Assembly: GCA_002311385.1 (NCBI GenBank) | Contig: DCAE01000097.1 | Coordinates: forward strand, 1 to 64,000 | Direction: 5' to 3' | Length of the DNA: 64,000 nucleotides | Source of the DNA: Dehalococcoidia bacterium UBA1141 | Lineage (GTDB): Bacteria > Chloroflexota > Dehalococcoidia > Lucifugimonadales > UBA3495 | Shown: piece after piece, positions 9,628 through 17,817 of the stretch | How positions within the stretch are numbered: position 1 is the stretch's first letter | How the letters are laid out: each line of letters begins with the position of its first letter | Position numbers and translations under genes: made by a program | Notes under the pieces: model-generated | What the model saw: the letters and a program-made list of their open reading frames with translations, nothing else | Told to the model about the DNA's origin: nothing | Database searches by the model: none

Positions 9628-10545
9628 TTATGAGTTGCGATGAAATTTCACCACCCGACGGGTCCGGCCCCAGTCTCCGGGCATGACCACGTAAAGGTCT
9701 TTGTGGGAGTCCACCCAGATTCCGTGACAGGAGCGGTGCAGTTCGCTGCCCCATTGAGCCAGGAGCTCGCCGTCCAAAGTAAGGATGCTGACGAGACCAC
9801 CATTGTGTTCGGGAATATAAACCACATCATCGTCGTCTACGCAGAAAAGCGCAGGGCCGATTAGCTTAGTAGGCCAGGTGTTCAGGTGTTCGCCGTCTTG
9901 ATTGAAAACCTGCACTCGGTCGTTCTCCCGGTCAGCCACCAAGACCCGGCCTTGGCGGTCAATCCAGACCCCGTGGGGCAGGTTGAATTCACCATCGCCG
10001 GTTCCCGGCTCACCCCAAGACATGATGTGCTGGCCTTGGGCGTTGAACTTGTGGACCCTGGCGTTGGCATAGCCATCGGCAATGAATATGTCTCCGGCGG
10101 GATTAAATGCGATACCGGCAGGCATGTTGAATGGCGGGCCACCGTGGGTCACGCTCTGGAAGGCGGTGGAAGACAGGTCGTCAGCGGCTACACCGGTGTC
10201 AGAGCGGAAGCCCTTGGTCCCGATGGTCATCAGAGGAGTGCCGTCATTGGTGAATTTCATTACTTGATGGTTGTTTCGATCCACCAGCCAGACATTGTCC
10301 TCCGGGTCAAGCAAAATAGCGTGGGCAAAAGCAATCAGACCAGCGCCCCATGAAGATAGATAGTTGCCCTCCCGGTCAAACACCACGATGGGGTGCTCCG
10401 GGTCTCGATTGAAGCAGTAGATTCGGTCTTGAGAGTCTCCCGCCACCGCCGCCGCCGGCATTTCCCACCCATCGGGCAGGTTCACCCAGTTTTCATCCAG
10501 CGTATAGGTGTATTTTCCCGAGCCAACAGTGTTTGCCGTAGTCAC
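9628..10545 (-). CDS. NHL-repeat six-bladed beta-propeller protein (peptidyl-amidoglycolate-lyase-like)
   Basis: The roughly 305-residue protein carries successive NHL-type blades, for example HAILLDPEDNVWLVDRNNHQ, GIAFNPAGDIFIADGYAN and GVWIDRQGRVLVADRENDR, a spacing of 45-50 residues. The closest family by overall look is the PAL-like propellers related to peptidyl-alpha-hydroxyglycine amidating lyase. There is no signal peptide. A TTG at 10551 would sit only 2 bp after the AAGGAG ribosome-binding site, so the GTG at 10545, 8 bp from it, is the better start. The next minus-strand gene upstream is another propeller (SMP-30 type) 70 bp away, so the two may be co-transcribed. The ligand or substrate is unknown. 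Confidence 0.82.
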   Translation of the reverse strand: MTTANTVGSGKYTYTLDENWVNLPDGWEMPAAAVAGDSQDRIYCFNRDPEHPIVVFDREGNYLSSWGAGLIAFAHAILLDPEDNVWLVDRNNHQVMKFTNDGTPLMTIGTKGFRSDTGVAADDLSSTAFQSVTHGGPPFNMPAGIAFNPAGDIFIADGYANARVHKFNAQGQHIMSWGEPGTGDGEFNLPHGVWIDRQGRVLVADRENDRVQVFNQDGEHLNTWPTKLIGPALFCVDDDDVVYIPEHNGGLVSILTLDGELLAQWGSELHRSCHGIWVDSHKDLYVVMPGDWGRTRRVVKFHRNS

Positions 10546-10615
10546 TTTCAATGCTCCTTTTCGGTCAAATAGTCAGGAGAATGGTTGCTCGTCCAATTAA
10601 CCGGAATTCTTGCGA

Positions 10616-11509
10616 TTAGTAAGGCTTGATTCCCGGAGTTTTCACCCTGACGCTATAAAGGGAATCTCCGGGGGTGGTAAATATCGTCCGGAAATCCTCC
10701 CCTCCGAAGGCCAAGTTGCGTGGAGCTGTACCATTGCCAATCACCCCTAGCTTGTTGCCCTGGGGGTCGAAAACCCACACACCGGCGGGGCCCGTGCAAT
10801 ATACCCGGCCTTCCACGTCCACCTTCAAGCCGTCGGGAAGACCCTCGTCGGCAGACGACATGTCGGCGAAAATCCGGTTGTTGACCAGGGACCCGTCGGG
10901 GGCGACATCAAAGGCGCGAATCTTCATGTGGGCACACATCTCGCCCCGTTCTCTCTCGCCAAAGCATTCCTCGCTGACCCGGGTGATGGACACGTACATC
11001 ACCGACTCATCGGGGGAAAACGCAAGGCCATTTGGGTACTCGCAACCGTCTGTAGCCAGATGGAGCTCTCCGTCCGGGGCAATACGGAACACCCCTGCGA
11101 AACCGTACTGACGGTCATTCGCTGGGACACGCAACGAGGGGTCGGTGAAGTAGATGCTTCTGTCAGACCGGCACACTACGTCGTTGGGCCTGTTCAGAAG
11201 TTTACCCTGATACCGGTCGGCGATGGTTGTGATTGTGCCGTCGGAGTTGGACCTGGTGACAGACCGGTGTTCTCCCTCGCACATGATTAGGTTGCCATCA
11301 CGGTCGAAGGTGCAACCGTTTCCCTCGCCTGTATCTTCTCTGAGAACCGATATGCCGGCATTTGGGTCCCATTTCAGCAATCGGCCACCAAGGTCCACTA
11401 GTGTCAGGTAGCCGCCGGGGTGCCACAAGGGGCCTTCGGTGGCGCCCAGTCCGCTGGCAAGTAATGTGTGTTCTGGCGATTCCAAGATACTGGAGAGGTC
11501 GTCTGGCAT
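10616..11509 (-). CDS. SMP-30/gluconolactonase/LRE family protein
   Basis: The roughly 297-residue protein has the SMP-30 features: ATEGPLWHPGGYLTLVD with the metal-ligand Glu near the N-terminus, a conserved LNRPNDVV with the central Asn, and YPNGLAFSPDESVMY with the second Asn plus the SADEGLPDGLKVD region supplying the catalytic Asp. Family members are calcium- or zinc-dependent lactonases hydrolysing sugar lactones such as gluconolactone. The ATG at 11509, seven bases after GGAGGA, is preferred over an upstream in-frame start at 11551 that would add 14 unusual residues. It is followed by the NHL-propeller gene in the same direction. Confidence 0.88.
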   Translation of the reverse strand: MPDDLSSILESPEHTLLASGLGATEGPLWHPGGYLTLVDLGGRLLKWDPNAGISVLREDTGEGNGCTFDRDGNLIMCEGEHRSVTRSNSDGTITTIADRYQGKLLNRPNDVVCRSDRSIYFTDPSLRVPANDRQYGFAGVFRIAPDGELHLATDGCEYPNGLAFSPDESVMYVSITRVSEECFGERERGEMCAHMKIRAFDVAPDGSLVNNRIFADMSSADEGLPDGLKVDVEGRVYCTGPAGVWVFDPQGNKLGVIGNGTAPRNLAFGGEDFRTIFTTPGDSLYSVRVKTPGIKPY

Positions 11510-11791
11510 GAGAGTCCTCCGGTAAATTATGAGAGGGGTTTTGAAGACCAACCACAGCTAATCAGGCACGACGGCTGGCGGGATTATAGCAGGATGGGTA
11601 ACCAGTGTATATTGCGCAGACCATCGGACAACAATTGTTTAAGTGACAATTGACCGCTTCGATTTAGTCCACTAGAATTCGGCAATTACTCGGGCATCGC
11701 TGGATTAAGGGGCGCTGTTTCGGTTTTTTGTTCAACTAGGTCTACGGTTAGCTCAGCAGGCAACAGAAAAATAACTAAAAGGTGGCCCATC

Positions 11792-11980
11792 ATGTCTGGT
11801 ATAGGCTCCGGATTCTCTCAACAGGAAATCCTCGTCCAGTTGACCAGTGAGGCGCAAAGACGCTGGGGTAATGACCGGGCGGAACAAATCAAGACATATC
11901 TGGAGAACACGGCCAAACAAATCTTCGAAACCGAAAACTCGCTTCCAGTACCCGAGATTGAACCGGGGTATTTCCAATAG
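11792..11980 (+). CDS. Small AtzG/GatC-like helical protein upstream of an amidase
   Basis: This 62-residue protein has a strong ribosome-binding site (AAGGTGG) ahead of its ATG and lies 86 bp before an amidase gene. It looks largely helical (residues about 10-48) and ends in PEIEPGYF. In the cyanuric-acid pathway the small AtzG protein (DUF4089-like, GatC-like) binds and stabilises the amidase AtzE and is encoded beside it. GatC plays a similar role for GatA. Size, helical content, the C-terminal Pro-aromatic tail and the position before an amidase suggest the same kind of partner here. The identity is too weak for me to claim homology from sequence alone. Confidence 0.6.
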   Translation: MSGIGSGFSQQEILVQLTSEAQRRWGNDRAEQIKTYLENTAKQIFETENSLPVPEIEPGYFQ

Positions 11981-12013
11981 CCTTTTATATGCAACATGTT
12001 GACGATGAGCCTG

Positions 12014-12047
12014 ATTCACCATATTTGCGTCCGTATTCACCATATTT
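12014..12047 (+). repeat. Pair of 13-bp direct repeats spaced 21 bp, before the amidase gene
   Basis: ATTCACCATATTT occurs twice, at 12014-12026 and 12035-12047. The 21-bp period equals about two helical turns, so both copies face the same side of the DNA, as expected for a regulator site. The second copy ends about 20 bp before the amidase start codon. Confidence 0.6.
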
Positions 12048-12066
12048 TGGTTAGAAAGGAGAGAAC

Positions 12067-13425
12067 ATGCCGGAGCCGTTCAGCCTAGGTGTGGCCGGAG
12101 CAGCAAAAGATATTAGAGACAAAGGTCTTTCTCCCGTAACCTTGGCGGAATCTTTATTGGACCGCATCGACACCTTGGACCCGGCGCTAAAAGCCTGGGT
12201 CACCATTGACCGGGAAGAAGTGATTAGCACCGCCCACGAGTTGGAGCAAGAGCTAACTGAAAAGGGTCCCAGGGGACCTATTCACGGTGTGCCGGTGGGG
12301 CTAAAGGACATTTTTTACACCGAGGGAATGCTCACCGCCGCAGGGTCGCGGATTTACGCCGATTTCGTGCCTAAATACGATGCCACCACCGTCACCAAGA
12401 TCAAGGAGGCCGGGGGAATCATACTTGGCAAGGCCGTGACCACAGAGTTCGCCATGGCCGACCCTTCGCCTTCTATAAACCCTTGGAACAAGACCCACAC
12501 TCCGGGCGGGTCCAGCAGCGGATCGTCGGTGGCGGTGGCTGCCCGCATGTGCGCCGCAGCCTTGGGGTCTCAGACCGGTGGTTCCACCTGCCGCCCGGCG
12601 GCCTACAACGGCATCGTTGGATTGAAAGCGACCTACGGGCGCATCAGCCGCTACGGAGTGGTGCCGGTGAGTTGGTCGTTGGACACCGTGGGCATTCTTG
12701 TTCGAAACGTGGAAGACGCCGCTGTAATGCTTCAGGTATTGGCGGGATATGACGAGAAGGACCCTGGGTCCGCCAATGTGCCCGTCCCTGATTATCTGAA
12801 AGAAATGAGCGAACTGGACCGGCCACCAAGAATCGGCTTGATCAAAGAATATTACTCTGATAAATCCAGCGCAGAAATCTGGAGTCACACACAAGATGTG
12901 GCACAGCAACTAGCCAAAGCCGGCGCTGATATCGTGGAGATTGGCCTACCCAAAAGCTTTGCCACAGCCCACGACTGCCAGAGAATCGTCAGCAACGTAG
13001 AGTGCGCCGCTTTCCATGAGCAGTGGCACCGGGAGCGTGCCGACGATTATGGAGCGAAGCTGCGGGCGAACATCGAAGTGGGTATGCTCATACCCGGCAT
13101 ACGTTACGTTCAAGCCCAACGTCTGCGCCGGGAGTTCCGCCAAGACATGGTGGAGATGGTCAAACAGGTTGATGCCGTGATGACCCCCTCGGCGCCCACA
13201 CCGGCCCCCCTTGGCCTGGAGAGCACCGGCGACCCGGCATTTCAGCAACCCTGGACCTCCAGCGGACTGCCCAGTATCGCCGTTCCTTCTGGGATTAACA
13301 GCGACGGGCTACCCTTGTCGGTTCAGTTTGGTGGCCTCCCTTTTGAAGAGGGGGCTCTGCTGGCAGCTGCAAAGTGGTGTGAAAACGCCTTGGGAGTAGA
13401 GTTGTCGCCGCCGGATTTTAGCTAG
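12067..13425 (+). CDS. Amidase-signature family hydrolase
   Basis: The 452-residue enzyme shows the Ser-cisSer-Lys catalytic set of the amidase signature family: Lys80 in GLKDIF, the Gly/Ser-rich GGSSSGSS (147-154) with the cis-Ser, and nucleophile Ser173 in TGGSTCRPA. These enzymes hydrolyse amide bonds, releasing ammonia or an amine. It resembles AtzE- or GatA-like relatives, but two other copies in this window make a Gln-tRNA amidotransferase role unlikely here. The ATG follows GAAAGGAGAG. It follows the small AtzG/GatC-like gene and is probably co-expressed with it; a repeat pair lies between them. The substrate is unknown. Confidence 0.92.
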   Translation: MPEPFSLGVAGAAKDIRDKGLSPVTLAESLLDRIDTLDPALKAWVTIDREEVISTAHELEQELTEKGPRGPIHGVPVGLKDIFYTEGMLTAAGSRIYADFVPKYDATTVTKIKEAGGIILGKAVTTEFAMADPSPSINPWNKTHTPGGSSSGSSVAVAARMCAAALGSQTGGSTCRPAAYNGIVGLKATYGRISRYGVVPVSWSLDTVGILVRNVEDAAVMLQVLAGYDEKDPGSANVPVPDYLKEMSELDRPPRIGLIKEYYSDKSSAEIWSHTQDVAQQLAKAGADIVEIGLPKSFATAHDCQRIVSNVECAAFHEQWHRERADDYGAKLRANIEVGMLIPGIRYVQAQRLRREFRQDMVEMVKQVDAVMTPSAPTPAPLGLESTGDPAFQQPWTSSGLPSIAVPSGINSDGLPLSVQFGGLPFEEGALLAAAKWCENALGVELSPPDFS

Positions 13426-13506
13426 ATTGGGATCATATTTTTCGCTGTCGTCCCAAACACTAGGGTCTGGCTAATAGGTTCTAGTATTAAAGGTGCGCCA
13501 CGCCCG

Positions 13507-13541
13507 GATTCTTCGCCGCTGCGGCTGGCTCAGAATGACAA
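13507..13541 (+). repeat. Degenerate REP-like intergenic sequence
   Basis: The sequence begins GATTCTTCGCCGCTGCGG and ends CTCAGAATGACAA. A related copy (GATTCCTCTTCGCTGCGC ... GGAATGACAA) lies at 17733-17765. It is the main recognisable content of the roughly 300-bp gap between the amidase and the flavoprotein gene; the rest of that gap shows no gene or clear signal. Confidence 0.4.
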
Positions 13542-13732
13542 TAATAATGATTTGATTGGCTACTGAATATTTTCCACACCGACGACTTTCGATTTGTAAA
13601 CGATTGATAAACCATTTCAATCAGCCCCGCATCTAAATTGAGTGCGCTAAATGTGCAGAAATGATACAGAACTAAAACAATCTTGCACGCAGCCCGTAAG
13701 ACATAGGGTGATGGGCTCTAGGTTTGGGGGAA

Positions 13733-15175
13733 ATGGCTAAATCTTCTTATGACTTGGTGGTTATTGGCGCAGGCTCGGCAGGATTGACCGCCGCTGAATT
13801 TAGTGCCCAACTTGGCCAGCGGGTTGCTCTAATCGAGAAGATCCGAATCGGCGGCGACTGTACGTGGAGCGGGTGCGTTCCCAGCAAAGCCTTGCTTAAA
13901 GCCGCCAAACTTGCTCATCAGATGCGGACATCTCAGCAATATGGGCTCGGCATGGGTGAGGCTAGAGTGGATTTCAGCGCCGTGATGGAGCGGGTTAGCG
14001 GCGTTGTGGACCAGGTTTATCAGGGAGAGACCCCTGAAGTTCTGCAAGGAAAGGGCATAGAAGTAATAGAGGGTAGCGCCCGATTTCTTGACTCAAAAAC
14101 CCTTGCAATAGAGCCGCCCAACCCAAGCGAAGCCAGCTTCAACTTGACCGCACGACGTTTCATCATCGCCACTGGGGCAAAACCCTTTGTGCCGCCCATA
14201 CCGGGTTTGGAAGAAGTTGACTACCTGACCTATGAAACGGTATGGGCATTGCGCGAATTGCCAGCCAGGCTAATCGTTGTGGGCGCCGGGCCCATTGGGT
14301 GCGAGTTGGCCCAGGCGTTTTGCCGCCTGGGTTCCAGTGTAATCTTGATCGAGGGAGCAGACCGAATCTTGCTCCAAGACGAGCCGGAAGTGGCCGAATT
14401 GCTGTCCCGTCAACTGACCCAAGAGGGTGTCGATCTGCGCCTGGGCTCAGCGGTACAGCGCGCTTGGCAAGGTGACGACGGTATTCATGTGGACTTGGGG
14501 GGCAGCGAGGTGGTGGGGGACGCTCTATTGATGTCGGTGGGCCGCTCAGCAAACGTCACCGGCCTGGGTTTGGACGAGGCTGGCGTGGCATACACTGCAA
14601 AGGGCATTCAGGTGAATAACCGTCTGCGCACCAGCCAGAAGCGCATCTTGGCCGCAGGCGATTGCGCCGGGGGTTTTCAATTCACCCACTATGCGGCTTG
14701 GCAAGGATTCATGGCAGTTCGCAACGCCCTCATGCCCGGCCTTTCCGTGAGGGCTGTCCTTGACCGCGTGCCTTGGACGACGTTTACCGACCCGGAAGTA
14801 GCCCACGTGGGCTACACCGAAAGCCAGGCCCGGGCCAAGCTAGGCAGTAGTGTGGTGGTGAGCACATTCCCCATGGAGCGGGTGGACCGGGCGATAACCG
14901 AGGGCGATACTTCGGGATTTATCAAGGTTATTCACCGCCCCAACGGGAAGATTCTCGGAGCCACTATCGTATCGGCCAGGGCCGGAGAAATGATTCACGA
15001 GTATGCCCTGGCAATGGACAAAGGGCTCAGGATTCGGCACTTGGCGGAATCAATCCACGTATATCCAACCTATTCACTGGGCACCATGCAACTGGCCGCC
15101 CAAGTCAGAGTGAACCAAGTTATGGAAGGGACCACCGGGAAATTCCTGAAAGGCTTGACGAAGTTGGCGCGCTAG
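13733..15175 (+). CDS. FAD-dependent pyridine nucleotide-disulfide oxidoreductase (MerA/Lpd-like)
   Basis: This roughly 480-residue flavoprotein has the FAD-binding motif GAGSAG (12-17) and the redox disulfide Cys43/Cys48 in GGDCTWSGCVPSK. It also has a second dinucleotide fold GAGPIGCELAQ near residue 182 and a dimerisation domain ending with HVYPTYS near residue 441. It uses NAD(P)H to reduce a disulfide or metal substrate. Tyr sits where the His-Pro-Thr motif of lipoamide dehydrogenase starts, so it is closer to MerA-like oxidoreductases. There is no N-terminal metal-binding domain and no C-terminal Cys pair, so true mercuric reductase is unlikely. A TTG at 13724 is an alternative start; neither has ideal spacing from its ribosome-binding site. 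Confidence 0.85.
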   Translation: MAKSSYDLVVIGAGSAGLTAAEFSAQLGQRVALIEKIRIGGDCTWSGCVPSKALLKAAKLAHQMRTSQQYGLGMGEARVDFSAVMERVSGVVDQVYQGETPEVLQGKGIEVIEGSARFLDSKTLAIEPPNPSEASFNLTARRFIIATGAKPFVPPIPGLEEVDYLTYETVWALRELPARLIVVGAGPIGCELAQAFCRLGSSVILIEGADRILLQDEPEVAELLSRQLTQEGVDLRLGSAVQRAWQGDDGIHVDLGGSEVVGDALLMSVGRSANVTGLGLDEAGVAYTAKGIQVNNRLRTSQKRILAAGDCAGGFQFTHYAAWQGFMAVRNALMPGLSVRAVLDRVPWTTFTDPEVAHVGYTESQARAKLGSSVVVSTFPMERVDRAITEGDTSGFIKVIHRPNGKILGATIVSARAGEMIHEYALAMDKGLRIRHLAESIHVYPTYSLGTMQLAAQVRVNQVMEGTTGKFLKGLTKLAR

Positions 15176-15188
15176 ATTACCCGTGAAT

Positions 15189-15222
15189 AAAAAGGAGGCG
15201 CATGACTTAGTCGATTCGCCTC
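15189..15222 (-). terminator. Rho-independent terminator, minus strand (cyclase gene)
   Basis: The stem GAGGCG/CGCCTC (15195-15222), with a further GACT/AGTC pairing inside the loop, is followed on the minus strand by CTTTTT. It lies 30 bp beyond the minus-strand gene ending at 15251, and may also stop the convergent plus-strand flavoprotein gene. Confidence 0.75.
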
Positions 15223-15250
15223 TTAAGTATGGGTAGCTGGGTGAAAACGG

Positions 15251-16201
15251 TCAGAAAACAGCGATGGGATTAACCGGTGAGCCGGTGGTGTTGTGCAGGC
15301 GCAGCGGGCCAATGGATACCATGAACTCCCACCGGTTGCGCTTCTTGCACTCTTCGGCGACCTCTTCCAAGTTGGCGTTGTCCAGGATCCAAATACCCAT
15401 GGCCGTTATGGAAACTTGGTGAATGGGGCTGGGCACCTTTTCGTATTGGGGCGGGCTAACGTCGTTTCCGGTGTCCGAGCCAAGCATGGATATTCCGCGC
15501 TCGTAGAACAGGGGCAAGCAGCTTGCCTGACAAGCCGTGGAGCCTGCGGCTCGGTCCACCGGACCTTCCAGGTTACGCCGGCGCAACTGGCCGGTGCGCA
15601 CCAGCAATATGTCCCCCTCCTCAACTTTGAAGCCACAACGTTCTTCGGCGGCCAGAATATCGTCAATCATCACCCCTTCACCGCGCTCCACCCAATCGAT
15701 ACCCCGGATCATGGGTACGTCGACCAAAACGCCTCGGGCAATCATACCGTTTTTAGCCTCTTCCACCGAGCCGAAGGTGGCGCCCATGCTGGTGGAAACC
15801 ATATGGGCGGGAAATCCATTATAGGTTTTCCCTTCCCAAAAGAAGTGGGAAAGGCTATCGACGTGGGTCACCGTGTAGCCGTGGAATATCATGCCGAAAT
15901 AATCCGTGGCCGCAGGAAAAGCGCGAGAACTGATTTTGTCTCCGCTGGCCCAGCCCTCTCCGCTCTCAACCATGAAGTGGACCGGTGGTGACGGAGCGTC
16001 GGCGCTGGGCTCAAAACTGACGGTGCGGGACATTGTAATTCTGAGACCATCCTCCACCAAGTCGATGGCCCGCTTGGTTACGGCGGGGGTAATCAAGTTG
16101 GGAGCGCCTAATTGGTCTTCAGCTCCCCAGCGGCCCCAGTTGGAGAATTTCTTGAAGTAGCTTAGTACTTCATCTTCCGAGGGAATGTTCGCCTGTGCCA
16201 T
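15251..16201 (-). CDS. Cyclase-family (PF04199) metal-dependent hydrolase
   Basis: The 316-residue protein matches the cyclase/kynurenine-formamidase-like family. The metal-binding segment is HGYTVTHVDSLSHFF, a form of the H-x-G-T-H-x-D-x-x-x-H motif, around residues 93-107. A conserved DILLVRTGQ strand and a C-terminal GIWILDN region also fit. Members hydrolyse amides, formamides or lactone-like rings (kynurenine formamidase, isatin hydrolase), using zinc or manganese. The ATG follows AAGGAG with 8-bp spacing. It follows amidase 2 by about 50 bp in the same direction, so the two likely share a transcript and could act on the same nitrogen heterocycle. Confidence 0.87.
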   Translation of the reverse strand: MAQANIPSEDEVLSYFKKFSNWGRWGAEDQLGAPNLITPAVTKRAIDLVEDGLRITMSRTVSFEPSADAPSPPVHFMVESGEGWASGDKISSRAFPAATDYFGMIFHGYTVTHVDSLSHFFWEGKTYNGFPAHMVSTSMGATFGSVEEAKNGMIARGVLVDVPMIRGIDWVERGEGVMIDDILAAEERCGFKVEEGDILLVRTGQLRRRNLEGPVDRAAGSTACQASCLPLFYERGISMLGSDTGNDVSPPQYEKVPSPIHQVSITAMGIWILDNANLEEVAEECKKRNRWEFMVSIGPLRLHNTTGSPVNPIAVF

Positions 16202-16253
16202 TGAATTACTCCTTAGTGTTGTTTAGTGCCCTGTTGATTAGTGTCGGGGTTAA

Positions 16254-17606
16254 TCAGTCCACCGGGGGAAATAGATTCACATCCAAAATGCCCTCGCACC
16301 AGTGGGCGGCGGCCAATAATCCAGCTTCATTGTAGGGTTTGGCTATCAGCTGTATGCCGAAGGGCAATCCAGACTCGCCCAGCCCGGAAGGCATGGTGAT
16401 ACAAGGCAGTCCGCAGGATGTCCAAGGGCCTTGAAACATAGTATTCCCTGTGTTGGTCACGTCGGGCAGAGACGGCGTGGGAGTTGAAGGTGTTAGCAAA
16501 ACGTCAGTCTTCTCCGACAACTGATGCATATCGTCGATGAATCGCAGCCTTCGTTCCAGCGCCCGTGAGTAGACTACCGGGTCGGTGGCCAGACCCCGGC
16601 CAATCATCGCTCTTATGTTGGGTTGATAATCCTGGGCCTGCTTTTCGTACATGGGCTGGTGGAAAGCTGCCCCTTCCACCGCCATGATGACCTGCTGGTC
16701 CTCAATGGCCGTGTCGATGCTGTCAGGCACCGCGATTTCCTCAATCACAGCACCGGCATGGCCGAGTTGCTCCAGAACAGCATCGGTGTGCTTGCGAGTC
16801 TCATCGCTGGCGTTGTCGAAAAAGAAGCGCCGCAGAACGCCAATGCGGGGCGCTCCCGGTGACTTCAAACCGGCAAGATAATCGGGAACCTCCCGGCGGG
16901 AGGATATAGGGTCATCTCCGTCAGGACCGGCCATGACCTGCAACATCAACGCAGCGTCTTCAACGCTTCTAGTCATCCAACCCACGGTGTCCAGGGACCA
17001 ACTCACCGGTATGACGCCGTGGCGGCTGACCCTTCCATAGGTTGGCTTTAGCCCCACCACGCCGTTGTAAGAGGCTGGCCTGAGCACCGAACCAACCGTT
17101 TGGGAACCCATGGCAGTCGGGCACATCCGGGACGCCACAGCAACCGCCGACCCGCTGCTGGAACCGCCTGGGGTATGGGCGGCGTTCCAGGGATTCAAGG
17201 TTGGCGGCGGGTCCATGCAAGCGAACTCGGTGGTCACTGTTTTACCCAGCATGATGGCCCCGGCGTTTTTCATCAAGGTCACAGTAGTGGCGTCGTATTC
17301 AGGGACATGATTGGCATATACCTTGGAGCAAGCGGTCGTGGGTATCCCGGCGGTAAAGTATATGTCCTTCAGGGCGATGGGCACCCCGTGAAGTGGGCCG
17401 ATGCTGGCGTTCCCTTCCAACTGCCTGAGTTTCTCCTGCGCATCCGATAATACCGAGTCCTTGTCCAAGTAGACCCAGGCATTTAGCTGCGGCTCAAGCT
17501 TCTCGATCCTCTCGAGAAGAGCCTGTACTAGGTCCACGGGGGACAACTGTCGCTCCCGTATCTGCCGGGCAATCTGGGCCACGCCTAATTCATGTAGCTG
17601 GGCCAT
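16254..17606 (-). CDS. Amidase-signature family hydrolase (second copy)
   Basis: With the ATG at 17606 (six bases after GGAGGAG) the product is 450 residues. This start is better than the upstream in-frame one at 17669, which would add a basic stretch without a ribosome-binding site. Catalytic residues are Lys80 (ALKDIY), the GGSSSGSA loop (148-154) and Ser173 in TVGSVLRPA. The Gly before the nucleophile that is nearly invariant (GGS) is replaced by Val, which is unusual. It is clearly a paralogue of the amidase at 12067, sharing AAYDATTVT-like and WSLDTVG segments. The gene heads a unit with the cyclase-family hydrolase. The substrate is unknown. Confidence 0.9.
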   Translation of the reverse strand: MAQLHELGVAQIARQIRERQLSPVDLVQALLERIEKLEPQLNAWVYLDKDSVLSDAQEKLRQLEGNASIGPLHGVPIALKDIYFTAGIPTTACSKVYANHVPEYDATTVTLMKNAGAIMLGKTVTTEFACMDPPPTLNPWNAAHTPGGSSSGSAVAVASRMCPTAMGSQTVGSVLRPASYNGVVGLKPTYGRVSRHGVIPVSWSLDTVGWMTRSVEDAALMLQVMAGPDGDDPISSRREVPDYLAGLKSPGAPRIGVLRRFFFDNASDETRKHTDAVLEQLGHAGAVIEEIAVPDSIDTAIEDQQVIMAVEGAAFHQPMYEKQAQDYQPNIRAMIGRGLATDPVVYSRALERRLRFIDDMHQLSEKTDVLLTPSTPTPSLPDVTNTGNTMFQGPWTSCGLPCITMPSGLGESGLPFGIQLIAKPYNEAGLLAAAHWCEGILDVNLFPPVD

Positions 17607-17732
17607 TTCTCCTCCATTGTCGATGGTCGTACGCAAGTGTCTTCCGGCATGGCAACGCAATTTAAGCAAGGGGTCTCAGGCGTTGGTTATACCCCCTAAC
17701 ATCGCAGAGCAGTGATTTTCAGCAACGCCTGA

Positions 17733-17765
17733 GATTCCTCTTCGCTGCGCTCATCGGAATGACAA
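17733..17765 (+). repeat. REP-like intergenic sequence, second copy
   Basis: The sequence begins GATTCCTCTTCGCTGCGC and ends GGAATGACAA. It resembles the copy at 13507-13541 and sits between two minus-strand amidase genes. Confidence 0.4.
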
Positions 17766-17817
17766 CGTGGCGGTTCATCGGATTGACATGGCTTGGTTAT
17801 CAAGTGATGATTTTCCC

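Noticed and set aside
13733..15175. Mercuric reductase
   Set aside because: It lacks the C-terminal Cys pair and the N-terminal metal-binding domain, so only a MerA/Lpd-like flavoprotein was claimed.
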